DNA of 64,000 nucleotides, from positions 85,928-149,927 of the forward strand of contig CBDCYS010000055.1 in NCBI GenBank assembly GCA_965224215.1, in the 5' to 3' direction. The stretch's first letter is position 1. Each line of letters starts with the position of its first letter. The position numbers and the translations under genes are program-made. The notes beneath the pieces were generated by a model that was not told where the DNA came from, did not search any database, and was given only the letters and a program-made list of their open reading frames with translations. Below, in pieces: positions 28,184 to 39,553 of this stretch. The DNA comes from CBDCYS01 sp965224215 (GTDB lineage: Bacteria; Acidobacteriota; Terriglobia; Bryobacterales; UBA6623).

Positions 28184-30242
28184 ATGAAGAGTGCGGACGA
28201 GCTATCGATGGGAGCGCTCTTGCGATTACCACTCACCCGTGTGACGACAGTGAAGATTGGCATTAGATTCGGCGAATTGTTGCGTTTCCGGCGCCCCTGC
28301 GCCACCGTGCTTGCCTCCCTGTTGTTTCTGATTCCGAGCCTGGCCGGAGCTGAATCGATTGCCCGCCATTGGAATGACGAGCTGCTTGACGCCATTCGAG
28401 TCGATTTCGCCAGGCCGACCGTTCACGCACGCAATCTGTTCCACGTTTCGGTCGCGATGTGGGACGCCTGGGCCGCTTATGACAGCGATGCCACCACTTA
28501 TCTCCATCACGAGAAGGCCCTGCAAATCGCATCGGGGCGCGGACGGCCAGTGGGGCCGCTGCCCGGGGTTGACGATGCGCGGGCCGAGACGATCAGCTAC
28601 GCGGCATACCGGATTCTCTCCGCACGTTTCGCGAACTCGCCCGGCGCCGCCGAATCGCTCGTTTCCTTCGACGCGAAGATGGACGAACTTGGCTACGACC
28701 GCGAGTTTACGTCCACGGCAGGAGATTCGCCGGCCGCGCTGGGCAACCGCATCGCACAGACCGTCCTGGAGTTTGGAGCGAGCGACAACTCAAATGAGGC
28801 GGGCGGTTTTGCCAACCTCCACTACACGCCGCTGAATCCGCCGTTGGTGCCCGCCCTGCCGGGTAATCCGAACCTGCTCAACCCCAACCGTTGGCAGCCG
28901 CTGGCGCTGGGCTTCTTCGTCGACCAGGGCGGAAACATCATTCTCGGAGGCTTTCCAGAGGCCTTGAGTCCGGAGTGGGGCCAGGTTCGTGCCTTCGCGC
29001 TCGATGCCGCGAATCTGACCATCTTCCAGCGCGACAATTTCGATTATTGGGTCTTTCACGATCCGGGTCCGCCGCCGATGATCGGCACGCCAACCGAGGA
29101 GTATTACAAGTGGGGCTTCGAGATGGTCGCCTTATGGTCGGGCCATCTGGACCCCGCCAGCGGAGCGATGATCGATATCTCCCCCGGTGCTATCGGTAAC
29201 TCGCCGCTGCCCGATCCGGGTGATTATGAGGACTTCTACGATTTCGAGGGCGGTGGCGACTGGGGCGTGGGACACCCGGTCAACCCCGTGACCGGCAAGC
29301 CGTACGAACCACAGATTGTGCCGCTCGGTGACTACACTCGTGTTCTTGCCGAGTTCTGGGCTGACGGACCCGATTCCGAGACGCCTCCCGGACACTGGTT
29401 CACCATCGCAAACTACGTATCGGATCATCAGCGTACACAGAAACGCCTCAACGGCAGGGGGAAGCTCCTGGACGATCTCGAGTGGGACGTCAAAGTTTAC
29501 TTCGCTCTCGGCGGAGCAATGCACGACGCCGCTGTCGCCGCTTGGGGAGCCAAGGGTTGGTACGACTACGTGCGGCCGATCTCCGCGGTCCGCTACCTGG
29601 CCGGTCTTGGCCAGTCGTCGGATCCAGACGGTGTGTCTTACCATCCGGACGGCCTGCGGTTGTACCCGGGAAAAATCGAGGTCGTCACCGAGGCTACGAC
29701 TGTCCCGGGAGAGCGTCACGAGCACCTCTTCGGCGACGAGGGCAAGATTGCATTCTACGCCTGGAAGGGACCCGCTTTCATCGTGGACCCCGCAGTCGAC
29801 GTGGCTGGCGTGGACTGGATTCTGGCGGAGGACTGGTGGCCCTATCAACGTCCGAGCTTCGTGACTCCGCCCTTTGCGGGCTACGTCTCAGGCCACAGCA
29901 CCTACAGCCGCGCCGCCGCTGAGGTACTGACGCTGCTGACCGGCTCGGAATTCTTTCCCGGCGGACTCGGGGAGTTCTTTTGCCCGAAGACAGAATTCCT
30001 GGTTTTCGAAGATGGTCCGAGCGTGGACATCACGCTTCAATGGGCGACGTATCAGGATGCTTCTGATCAGACGAAGTCTGTCGCGAATATGGGGCGGAAT
30101 TCATCCGCCGGCCGATGATTTGTCGGGCCGCGTGATGGGCGCTCGGATCGGCAAGGACGCCTTTGCGCTAGCGAAGCGACACTTCGGGACATATCGACCG
30201 CCCGCCAGAAGCAGATCTGGAAGCAGAGATCCTGGCAAGTAG
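28184..30242 (+). pseudogene. vanadium-dependent haloperoxidase/PAP2-like protein, frameshifted near the end
   Basis: A secreted protein of about 680 codons with a hydrophobic signal (ATVLASLLFLIPSLAGA) and a long helical domain of the bacterial vanadium haloperoxidase/PAP2 class (RNLFHVSVAMWDAWAAYD, MHDAAVAAWGAKGWYDYVRP, GYVSGHSTYSRAAAEVL). The family needs a second C-terminal block with the vanadate- or phosphate-binding His; that block, SRIWGGIHPPADDLSGR, is present but in another frame after about 30073, where one base is gained or lost. The uncorrected product stops at 30118 and would lack this His. ATG 28184 is the first reasonable start; 28208 is an alternative. Confidence 0.8.
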
Positions 30243-30367
30243 CCTTTCGAAGAAATGGCCGGGGCCAGAGGATTTGGTTCGGCCCAGTGCCTCACCTACA
30301 CCGAAATGCCAGTGTGACGAACGGTGTATCGAGCCGCGCACAAACAACAAGAACCGTGCGGGAACGG

Positions 30368-31094
30368 CTAACCCGTATTTTCCACCTCGGCTTTCGCATT
30401 TCTCGCCGCCGTGTGGTTCGCGAGCGGCTCTATAAGCTGTTGCGATCGCCCTTCCTCGGTCCGGCCCCGGTCGGCCCATCCAGCCCAAGCGATTAGCAGC
30501 CACTGCGCCATCCCAACCCAGGCGACAGCCGAAACATTGGGAGGCGGAGGCCCAAAGAAATTGCCCGCTTGGATCAGAAGCAGAAAACCGACCAGCGACC
30601 ACAGCGCCAGATGCCGCCTCGATCCGAGTGCGGAATGGGCCCGTAAATAGATGAGGATTCCCGCGGCGAATAGACCGACCTCCAACACGGCGGTCGCGGC
30701 AAGGGAATTCCAAAGTCCGAATCCGTACTTAGGTCCTCCCGGCCAGAGCGCGAGGTCTGGGCGGTGAACCGCCAAGTCAAGCAGCCAGTGGCTGGCCACG
30801 AGGGCGCCGGAGACCAGGGCAACGGTGCGCGCGCGTCAACGCATACACGACGGAGGCAAGCCCGAAAGCCCAAGCGACAGCGCCCGCCAGACTGTGCGAG
30901 ATGGGGTAGGAGTAGAAGTCGAGCGGAGTAACGACCGTGTTTCCGGGGTCAATCCGAACGTGCTCCAGGCCAGAGAGCAGGAAGACCGGCCAGAGCAGAT
31001 CGATTAGTTGGGCAGACAGAAACAGAATTGCCAGCGAGGTGTGAGGCACCACGCGCTTTGCGGCGAAAGCAACTCCAAAATGGCCGATAAACAA
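30368..31094 (-). pseudogene. polytopic membrane protein with conserved His, frameshifted
   Basis: About 240 codons, several membrane segments. It begins LFIGHFGVAFAAKRV, then LSAQLIDLLWPVFLLSGLE, FYSYPISHSLAGAVAW and SHWLLDLAVHRPDL; the spaced histidines recall the YdjM/DUF457 integral-membrane metal-dependent hydrolase group, but the match is loose. Frame changes at about 30830 within an alternating GC run (ACGCGCGCGCACC), between VVYALTRA and RTVALVSGALVASHWLL. Start TTG 31094 is chosen from the family pattern. A 12-bp palindrome TACGTTAACGTA lies upstream at 31120-31131. Confidence 0.55.
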
Positions 31095-31260
31095 CGGAAC
31101 TCCGTATCGGTGGCACAACTACGTTAACGTAAGCGACAATAATAGCACGTCGCTTCGGCCTCGTGCAGCGGTATTTCGTTCGAGATGCGAGAAAAACAGT
31201 GGAAGTAGCCGAAATTACGTTTATCTGGCGCGAATTGGCAGCGCAGTATGAGCGCCGGCG

Positions 31261-33115
31261 TTATGGTGCGTAGGTCCGCTCAACGTCCTTGTCGCGGGCT
31301 TTTGCTCTTTCTCGGTTCAGGCGAGTGAAAATCGCGGCTTCCTCTTTCGCTTCAGCCAACTTTCCCAGAGCCCGATAAGATTGCGATAGATAGAGGTGTA
31401 TTGAAGCCAGCCGGGAGTCAATACGAACCGCCTTCTCCATCATGGCGGCCGTTTCTTCGTAGCGCTTCAATTGAATCAGCGCTTTGCCTAGCCCGGCGTA
31501 TGCGTGAATGAGGTTCGGATCTTGTGACAACGCGGCTCGGAACTCCGCAATGCTCTCTTCGCGCAAGCCGAGTTTCAGCAACACTTCCCCCAGTAAGATT
31601 CGGGCTTCGAAAAGCTTGGGTTCTCGCGCAAGGGCAGTCTCCAGGTGCGGACGCGCTTCTTGAAACCGGCCCATGTGGTCGAGCTGCATCCCAACGTGCA
31701 GATAGCTACGGGCCACCTCCGGAAACTGAACCCGGGTTCTTTCGGAAATCTCCAGTGCACGCTCGAAGTCGTGGTTTTGGTGATGAGCTTGAATCAGCAG
31801 AAAATGCAAGTCCGCGTTCTGGCTGTCCAGTGTGATAGCCCGCTCCAGCGTTTTGATCGCTTCGTCGTAGTAGCGTTCCTGCAAATATTGGAGGGAGAGC
31901 ATCGTCAGCAGACGGACATTGTCTGGGCGTATTTCAGCCGCCGCCCGCAGATTCCGAATCGCTTCTTCGTTCTCGCCAAGCTGGACCAGAGTCGTCCCTA
32001 ACAGGGACCGGGCTTCGTAGAGTTCGGGCCTCAGCTCGACAGCTTTTCTGAGATGCTGGATCGACTCGGCTGGGTTGCTGAGCACGGCGTGGGCTCGGCC
32101 GATGTTGTAATGCGCTTCGGCGTATTCCGGGTTTCGCTCGACTGCGGCTTGGAGGATAGGAAGCGCCTCCCGATGCAAGCCGTGCTGCCCGAGTGCCATG
32201 CCCAGCGAGAGCAGAATGTGTTCGTCCGCAGTCGTCCGGAGTTCTCCGACAACCCGGAGCGCATCGTCCCGCTTTTTCTCGCGCAGAATTCGCCGAACCT
32301 CCATGATCAACCGAATTTCGTCTTGGTGTTTGTTCTTCCAAAGCTCGGCGAGCTGGAACTCGCGGCGTGCGTCCGCATCCCTTCCCTTTTTGCGATAGGC
32401 GCGTCCCAACAGGTAGTGCAGGTCTCCCTGTTCGGGCTGCGCCTCGACGGCCGGTTCCAGCAAAGCGGCAGCTTGGTCAACCTTGTCGACGCTCAGGTAG
32501 GCGCCGGCAAGTCTCCGCTGCACGTCGAGGAGTTTCCCGATCCGCAATACCTGCTCGAAACGGCCGATGGCCTCCTCCACGTCTCCGTTGGTGAGGCGAA
32601 TTCTGCCTAAATAGTAGAGCGAATAGGGATCTGGCGGATCAAATTCCAGCTCCTTGAGAAATGCCTCTTCAGCCTCTTGGATCTGTCCAAGCTGAAAATA
32701 GGCGAGCCCGAGTTGGTAGAACGCACCCGGGATTTGATCATGAATGGCGATCGCTTTCTGTAACTCGTCAACCATGCCTGTGTAGTTTTCCTGGTCCAAG
32801 TGGATTTGGGCCTGTCTCAGGTGGGCGTTCAACTGTTCCGCGGCGATCCTGCGATGCCGCCTGCCAAGGTATGAGCGCGATAAGCAATACCGGGAGAAGC
32901 AGGTCCCAGCGCATTTCGGAATAAGCTCGGGCGAGCTGCGGGAAATACCTTGTTTCTCCGGCTTGGCGGGCTGGCGCGGACCAATGTTCGAAGCGCTCCG
33001 CCGGGTCGGAGGGGGGCTGCGCTGCCGCAAGCGACGTCGCCGCAAGCGATGCCGCCGGTGGCAGAAGAAGCAAGCCGCACCGCTGAAACGCTTGTTGCGG
33101 GCTTTTGCGCGGCAT
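31261..33115 (-). pseudogene. secreted tetratricopeptide-repeat protein, probable N-terminal frameshift
   Basis: More than a dozen TPR units in tandem (for example AFYQLGLAYFQLGQIQEAEEA, VAIAHDQIPG region, SLQYLQERYYDEAIKTLERA, LHVGMQLDHMGRFQEARPHL), a scaffold for protein contacts. The repeats read in one frame from about 32870 to the stop at 31261. The N-terminus is in another frame: ATG 33115 opens a signal peptide (GLLLLPPAASLAATSLAAA) and PSDPAERFEHW, which then must shift at about 32860-32900 to join the repeats. A perfect TATAAT sits 6 nt before ATG 33115 with no Shine-Dalgarno. An uninterrupted open frame from 33123 exists but its first 90 residues look non-coding. Confidence 0.65.
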
Positions 33116-33199
33116 AGCACCATTATAGAAAAAGGGGTACCGAGGCCCGAGAGCCGCGATACCCCGCGAAAAGGTCAAACTAGGTTAGGCAAAATACCG

Positions 33200-33515
33200 C
33201 GCTGTCAGAAGTAGATCTTCAGCGCAAGTTTCCTTTGCAGTAAGCGGGGCATCTGCTGTGGTCGATCTTCAGGGTCGAGCTGGTCGTCGTCGCGCTTATC
33301 CGCCGTCGTGTTGATGAAGTTCCGCGCCTGGCCGGGCAAGTTCGGTAAGAACGGCCCCCAAACGCCGTCTTGCCAGGTCTTCGAAGTCGAGTTGACACGC
33401 GAGCCGGGAATGGTGTTGTTTGGGAACGGACTGCCACGTGAGGCCGTTGGGCCGATCGACCGTCGATTGAATGTCGAAAATCTGTGATAGTAGTAGTGTG
33501 ACCGCACAGGTTTGG
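33200..33515 (-). pseudogene. remnant of an Oar-like TonB-dependent receptor
   Basis: A degraded internal piece of an outer-membrane TonB-dependent receptor. Recognisable family wording is scattered over frames: FDIQSTVDRPNGL, then PFPNNTIPGSRVNSTSK, then LPNLPGQARNFINTTADKRDDDQLD, then LKIDHS. In intact receptors these occur in this order in one frame, near the plug-barrel junction. At least two frame changes are needed, and both ends of the gene are missing. Confidence 0.55.
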
Positions 33516-33721
33516 TAGCTGGGGGTGCCTTCCCCGCGGTCATTTGAGAAGGTTCTATCGGCGGTGGCCGTCATTCATCATGCAGCTATCAGGATGAGCT
33601 TCATCGAAGGTTCGCTGCCGGCAATGACCAACTGTAGCCCAGCGAGCTCCAACTACCAAGATCCGTCAGGTTTTTTCCGCCGCAACAGCCTACTGTTGCG
33701 CGAGTTAGGGCTTCTCAGCTG

Positions 33722-36700
33722 ATGGCTTTACCGGTACTGATTCGCGGTTCTCTCACGGCGGCAACGCTCTTCGGCGTCTTCCTCAACTCGCCCAACATTC
33801 TGGTTGCTCAAGACTTAGCCCCGCGTTTCGAAACGCACGTCGCTCCGATCTTGAAGGCCCATTGCCACTCGTGTCACGGGCCCAACCTCCAGCAGGCGAA
33901 ACTGGATCTACAAACGCGCAACGGGGTTCTCGCGGGGGGAAAGGCGGGGCCGGCAATCGTTCCGCGAGATCCCGTCGGGAGTCTTCTGTTGCAGAAAATT
34001 GCTGCCGGCTCGATGCCTCCGGGGGAGGCGATGCTGGCGGACGACCAGATCGAGCTGATTCGGAGGTGGATCGAGACGGGCGCTCTCTCAGAGGGCGAGG
34101 ACCCCGACACGGCGGCCGGAACTTCCAGCGATACGGAGGTCAATCCGCGTGAGATCATCGTCGCGACCCTCAACGTGAAATGTTTGCTGTGCCACGGCCG
34201 CCGGCGCCAGGAGGGCGGGCTTGACATCCGGACTCGTGACTCCCTTCTGCGGGGCGGCGTTTCCGGCCCGGCGATCGTTCCAGGAAAGCCTGAGGAGAGT
34301 CTGCTCATTAAGCGCATCGTGGCCGAGCAGATGCCTCCCGAGGAGCATCAGGCGCGGCTTTCCTACCGCCCGATCACGTCGACCGAACTGCAACAGTTGC
34401 GCCGCTGGATTGCCGATGGGGCGCCATTCGATGAAGAAAAGCCCGAGCCGGTTCTTCCTGACTCCGACCCGCTTGTCAGCGATGAGGACCGGCGATTCTG
34501 GTCCTTCCAGCCGCCGCGTCGCGCTGCGACTCCAGTCGTTCGAGGCCAGGGGCCGCGTCCGGACTCCGATAGACGCTTTTCTCCTGGCAAAGCTGGAAGA
34601 AAAAGACCTGACTCTTTCACCCGATGCTGGAACGCTGACGTTGATGAGGCGAGCCTACTTCGACGTGACCGGACTTCCGCCAAGCCCGGAGGAGGTCGAA
34701 GCCTACCAGGCCGACAAGGATCCAAGAGCCTACGAGCGCCTCGTCGACCGGCTGCTTGAGTCCCCTCGTTATGGCGAACATTGGGCCCGGCGCTGGCTCG
34801 ACGCGGCGGGATATGCCGACTCGGAAGGGCAAGTAGATTTCGACGCCATTCGCCCCCACGCCTGGCGCTATCGCGATTGGGTGATTCGGGCGCTGAACGC
34901 CGACAAACCCTACGATCAGTTTCTGACCGAGCAGATCGCAGGAGACGAGTTGTTTGACTACAAGGCAAAGGCGCTGCCGCTCGAAACGAAGGAGCGAGAT
35001 TTACTCATCGCGACGGGCTTCTTGAGGATGGGGCCTGATGGCACCTACAGCGTCTCTCAGGGATTTGTCGCCGAACGGATGACCGTGGTTGCGGACCAAC
35101 TAAACATCCTGACCTGAACCGTCATGGGACTGACCGTTGGCTGCGCGCGTTGCCACGACCATAAGTATGATCCGATGCCGCAGCGAGACTACACGCGGCT
35201 GAGCGCCATTCTTCGCAGTGCCTATGACCCCTATGATTGGCTATCTCCAAACGAGGCGGACATTGGCCCTGACGCGAACTGGAACGAGAGCAACAGCCGA
35301 CTGCTCCGGGGAGTGCCCAGCAAAGAGATCGAGGAAGCGGAGCGCCTCAACGTCCCTATTTACGAAGAGATTGCCAAACTCAAGAGTGACCTCGAGAACT
35401 TAACTGCGCCGCTCTGGAAAAAGCTCTTCGACGAGAAGTGGGCCGAAATCCCTGAAGCGCTGCAGGCGGACCTCCGTGAGGCGCTCGATGCGCCCCCGGA
35501 GAAGCGAACTGACACCCAGGAGTACTTAGCAGCCCGTTTCAGCAGCGGATTGGAAGTCACCTCCAACGAGATCGGCAATCGCTTTGAGGCTTATCGACTG
35601 CAGGCGAACACGCTTGAAGCGGCGATTGTCAAGACGGAGCAGAGCCTCCACACCTAGCCTCAGATTCGCGCTCTCTTCGACATGGGAGGCGATCCGACGC
35701 CAGTTCATATTCTGTACCGCGGCGAGCACAGGAATCCCGGGCCACCCGTCGAACCCGGTGTTCCGTCGGTCCTGCGCGAAGGTCTAGAACCCTACCATGT
35801 AGAGAAACCGCCCTGGACTACCGGAACCAGCGGACGCCGGCTGGCCCTGGTGAAGTGGCTGACCCAGCCGAATCACCCTTTAACAGCGAGGGTAAGGGTT
35901 AACTGGATCTGGCAGCACTACTTCGGCCGCGGGATTGTTCAAAGCGCAGGTAACTTCGGCCATACCGGCTCGCCTCCGACTCATCCGGAGCTGCTGGACT
36001 GGCTCGCGATGGAATTCGTGGAACGCGGCTGGAGTATGAAGGCAATGCATCGCCTTATCCTGACATCGACGGCCTACCGCCAAGGCTCTCTCTTCGAGAC
36101 AAAAAAGCATGGCTCGGATCCGGACAATGTACTGCTTTCAAGGTTTCCGCTTCGCAGGCTTGACGCTGATGCCATCCGCGACGCCATTCTGAAAGTGTCA
36201 GGCCGCTTGAATCCGGCCCCCTTTGGCCCGCCTGATGAGATCGAGGCAAAACCGGATGGAGAGGTCATAGCCAAGGAATCCACGGAGGGTCCGCGGTGCA
36301 GCATCTACCTCTTGCACAGGAGGTCCAAACCGCTGACAATGCTGGAAGCCTTCGACGCCCCCCAACTCCGGCCAAACTGTCTTCGACGGACGCGCTCGAC
36401 AGTGCCGTCTCAGGCTCTTCAGATGATGAACAGCGGGATGCTTCGCACCAGCTCACAATACATGGCGGGACGGGTTATCGACGCTGCGGGAGACGAACCG
36501 GCAAGACAAGTTGAGCGCGTTTACCTGGCCGCGCTGAGCCGGCCTCCTTCGGAAAGCGAGCGGGCCGACGGAGTGTCCACTCTGAACCACTTGACCGAGG
36601 CCTGGATGCGGCAATTGGAAGAGGGTGCACCGCCAATGGAACCCAAGCAAACGAAAGCCCGCTGGTTGGCGCTGGCAACACTTTGCCATACGGTGTTGAA

Positions 36701-36728
36701 TTCCGGCGAGTTTCTCTACATTGACTGA
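33722..36728 (+). pseudogene. PSCyt1-PSCyt2-PSD1 planctomycete-type cytochrome gene, frameshift and two in-frame stops
   Basis: About 1000 codons. Signal peptide, two PSCyt1 cytochrome segments (CHSCH, CLLCH), DUF1549/PSCyt2 (LMRRAYFDVTGLPPSPEEVE, YGEHWARRWLDAAGYADS, YDQFLTEQIAGDEL, GCARCHDHKYDP) and DUF1553/PSD1 (NHPLTARVRVNWIWQHYFG, GSPPTHPELLDWLAMEFVE, LRRLDADAIRDAIL). These proteins are thought to be periplasmic heme proteins acting with a DUF1501 partner, here the next gene. Lesions: a 1-base frameshift at about 34550; TGA at 35115-35117 before TVMGLTVGCARCH; TAG at 35655-35657 before PQIRALFD. Each side of every lesion is normal family sequence. Confidence 0.85.
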
Positions 36729-36765
36729 GGAAGGTGAGCATGCCGTCCCGCAACGAAGGTAAAAC

Positions 36766-36810
36766 AAGCGCTGGTCGAACAAGCGCTGGTCGAACAAGCG
36801 TTGGCAGAAC
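36766..36810 (+). repeat. three 15-bp tandem repeats inside the DUF1501 gene
   Basis: AAGCGCTGGTCGAAC twice and a variant AAGCGTTGGCAGAAC, in frame, coding for a pentapeptide repeat ahead of the Tat signal. Confidence 0.8.
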
Positions 36811-37815
36811 AATCGTGCAGCCCGGCCCGCTGAGTTCGACTCGGCGCGGATTCTTTTCGCGTGTCGGCGACGGGCTCCACGGGCCGGCTCTCGCGTACCT
36901 GTTCGGCCGAGACCTCGTCTCCCCGAGCGTGGCGCTGGCGGCAACGAACGAACGAAGAGTCTTCGATCTTACCGAGCGCAGTCCTCACTTTGAACCCAAG
37001 GCTAAGTCCGTCATCCAGTTCTTCATGAACGGAGGCCCCAGCCAGGTGGATCTCTTCGATCCAAAACCGGCACTCCAAAAATACGCTGGTCAGTCGCCGG
37101 GAAGAGACCTCGCTAACGACATTGAGTTCATCAATGAAGCCGGCGGTTTTATGCCCTCGCCGTTCAAGTTCGCCAAGTATGGCCAATCGGGCCTTGAAGT
37201 GTCCGAGATTCTGCCGCACTTGTCGGAACACGTGGACGATATCGGGCTGATCCGCTCGATGTTCACGACGCATTTCAACCATGAGCCCGCCATTTTCATC
37301 ATGCAGGGCGGAAGGCAGTTTTCCGACCGTCCCGCGATCGGCTCATGGATCGTATACGGCCTCGGGTCGGAGAACCAGAATTTGCCGGCCTATGTAGTCT
37401 TGGATGATCCCAAGGGATTACCGGTCAACCACGTTCAGAATTGGCAATCGGGATGGCTGCCGCCTGTTTACCAAGGGACCCGTGTCCGCTCGGAGGGTTC
37501 TCCGTTGCTCAATCTGAAAGCCGCGGAAGAGTATCCGGCGGCGGTCCTCGACTTGGCTCGTTCCTTGCGTTCCAGAATGGACCGCGCCCATCGTGAACAG
37601 CGACCCGGCCAACCGCAGCTCGAAGCCCGAATCACGAACTACGAGCTGGCGGCGCGTATGCAGCTCACTGCCAGCGATGCTCTCGATGTCAGTCAAGAAA
37701 GGGAAGCGACGCGCGAGATGTATGGGCTGAACGACGATCGGACGGCCTCTTACGGGAAACGGTGTCTGATGGCCCGCCGGCTTGTCGAGCGTGGTGTGCG
37801 CTTGATACAGATCTA

Positions 37816-38845
37816 GATGGGTATCCGGTTGACTCAGGTAGCCCCAAGATGTAGTATGCCGGCAGATGGAAGATTACCCTCAGAACCTGACAGAATTCGA
37901 GGCCCGTTTTAGCAGTGAGGAGACCTGCCGGGAGTATCTGTTCCGGCTGCGCTGGCCGGACGGTTTCCGCTGTCCGGGTTGCGGTTGTGGAAAGTCGTGG
38001 CCTTTGCGAAAAGTGCTGCTGCAGTGCGCTGCGTGTGGGCGCCAAACCTCGGTGACCGCCGGGACCATCTTTCAGGACACGCGCAGCCCTTTGCCGTTGT
38101 GGTTTCGTGCGATGTGGTGGGTCACCACCCAAAAAACCGGAGCCAGCGCTTTGGGACTTCAAAGAGTGTTGGGGCTCAACAGGTACGAAACGGCTTGGAC
38201 CTGGCTGCACAAAATGCGGCGTGCGATGGTGCGGCCGGAACGGGATTTTCTCGCCGGGAGAGTGGAAGTCGATGAAAGCTACTGGGGCGGGCTCGAAGAG
38301 GGCCTGCGGGGCCGAAACCTGAAAAACAAAGCATTGATCGCAGTGGCCGCTCAAGAGGATGGGCGGGGTATCGGCCGGATTCGCATGAAGAGAATCGAGG
38401 ATGCCTCGGGCGAGAGCCTGTTGCCTTTCGTGGAGGAGTGCATCGAGCCGGGCAGCGTGGTGCATACCGACGGCTGGCCCGGTTACTCCGGGTTGAAAAA
38501 GGAAGGCTACGTCCATCAGGTCACAGTTGTCAGCAGGCAGGAGCAGTCCGCGTCGGAATTGATGCCCCGCGTCCACCGCATGATGTCACTGCTCAAGCGC
38601 TGGCTGCTGGGCACCCATCAGGGCGCCGTGAGCCACAAACATCTGGACTACACCTGGACGAGTTCACCTTCCGTTTCAACCGCCGCAACTCCAAAAGCCG
38701 AGGCAAACTCTTCTATCGGCTCGTCCAGCAGGCGGTAGCCGTGGATCCGGCGACTTACAAGATGATTGTTCACCCGGTTACAGAACCCAAGAAAATCCCC
38801 AAACCACAAGATATTGGGGCTACCTGAGTCAACCGGATACCCATC
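37816..38845 (+). mobile_element. IS1595-family insertion sequence, copy A2
   Basis: 1030 bp, nearly identical to the element at 10290-11320, with perfect 32-bp inverted repeats beginning GATGGGTATCCGGTTGACTC and an 8-bp target duplication CAGATCTA on both sides (37808-37815 and 38846-38853). One base shorter than copy A1 because of a deletion in the transposase gene. Confidence 0.93.
37866..38827 (+). pseudogene. IS1595-family transposase, frameshifted copy
   Basis: Same protein as that at 10340 up to HKHLDY, where one base is missing at about 38650 (GACTACACC instead of GACTACTACC). The original frame then runs into unrelated sequence and stops at 38738, losing the FRFNRR block; the correct C-terminal sequence continues in the other frame to 38827. 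The zinc ribbon and both visible catalytic Asp residues are upstream of the lesion. Could be mobilised in trans by copy A1. Confidence 0.9.
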
Positions 38846-39553
38846 CAGATCTATATCGAAGGGCAGATCTGGGACAACCATTCCGATCTCGAGTCGGCGT
38901 TGCGCTATGCCTGCGGCAAAACGGACAAACCGATCGCGGCACTTATCAAAGACCTGAAGCGCGCCGGTCTGTTCGACTCGACGCTGCTGGTTTGGGGCGG
39001 TGAATTCGGGCGCCTGCCTCTTTGACAAATTCGAGATCTGGGGGTAGCCGGCCGCAACCACGGGCCGACCGGGTTTACCACTTGGTTAGCGGGAGCGGGC
39101 GTTAAAGGCGGCACCGTTCTCGGGGCCACCGACGAAATCGGCTACAAGGCTGTCGAGAACCGCGTCAGCGTCCATGACCTGCACGCGACCATCCTTCATC
39201 AACTCGGGATGAACCACCGCGATCTTATCTATTCGCACGACGGTCGCAACGAACGGCTCACCGACGAGTTCCCCGCCCGCGTTGTGAAAGAGATTCTGGT
39301 CTGACCGCATCGTCCTTTCCCTGAGGCCGGTGCGAGGCAAGGATTCCGTCTGCGTTCGAAGCATCGAAGTGATCGGAAAACACAGCGAGGCTCAGTTCAC
39401 CTGGCCGGTGCGTCGGAACCGCCATTGGAACGCGGTCACCGCCAGGCTAGGCCGCAGTCTTGCGGGCGCGCCTCTTTTCACCCCTCTCACTCGACTCTCC
39501 CCGCGCCGGACCTTCTCTCTCGCGGGAAGTTGCTCTGGGGGCTGGGAAACTGG

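Larger units (their letters stand above)
36740..39304 (+). pseudogene. DUF1501 protein, split by an IS and with an in-frame stop
   Basis: DUF1501 proteins (alkaline-phosphatase/sulfatase-like fold, exported by Tat) accompany PSD1 proteins. ATG 36740 follows GAGGAAGG. The N-terminus holds three 15-bp repeats giving TSAGR-TSAGR-TSVGR, then a twin-arginine signal (TRRGFFSRVGDGLHG). Core: FFMNGGPSQVDLFDPKP, GLIRSMFTTHFNHEPA. At CAGATCTA (37808-37815) a 1030-bp IS interrupts it; after the second copy (38846-38853) the frame continues IYIEGQIWDNHSDLES and LLVWGGEFGRLPL, where TGA at 39023-39025 stops it before QIRD and AGRNHGPTGFTTWLAG. Normal end at 39302-39304. Confidence 0.85.

Noticed and set aside
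31120..31131. Palindrome TACGTTAACGTA as a regulator site
   Set aside because: It lies upstream of a broken gene and a single 12-bp palindrome is not strong evidence on its own.
33205..33543. A 112-residue minus-strand protein
   Set aside because: Its sequence is a mixture of in-frame and out-of-frame TonB-receptor fragments, so it is treated as a remnant and not as a gene.
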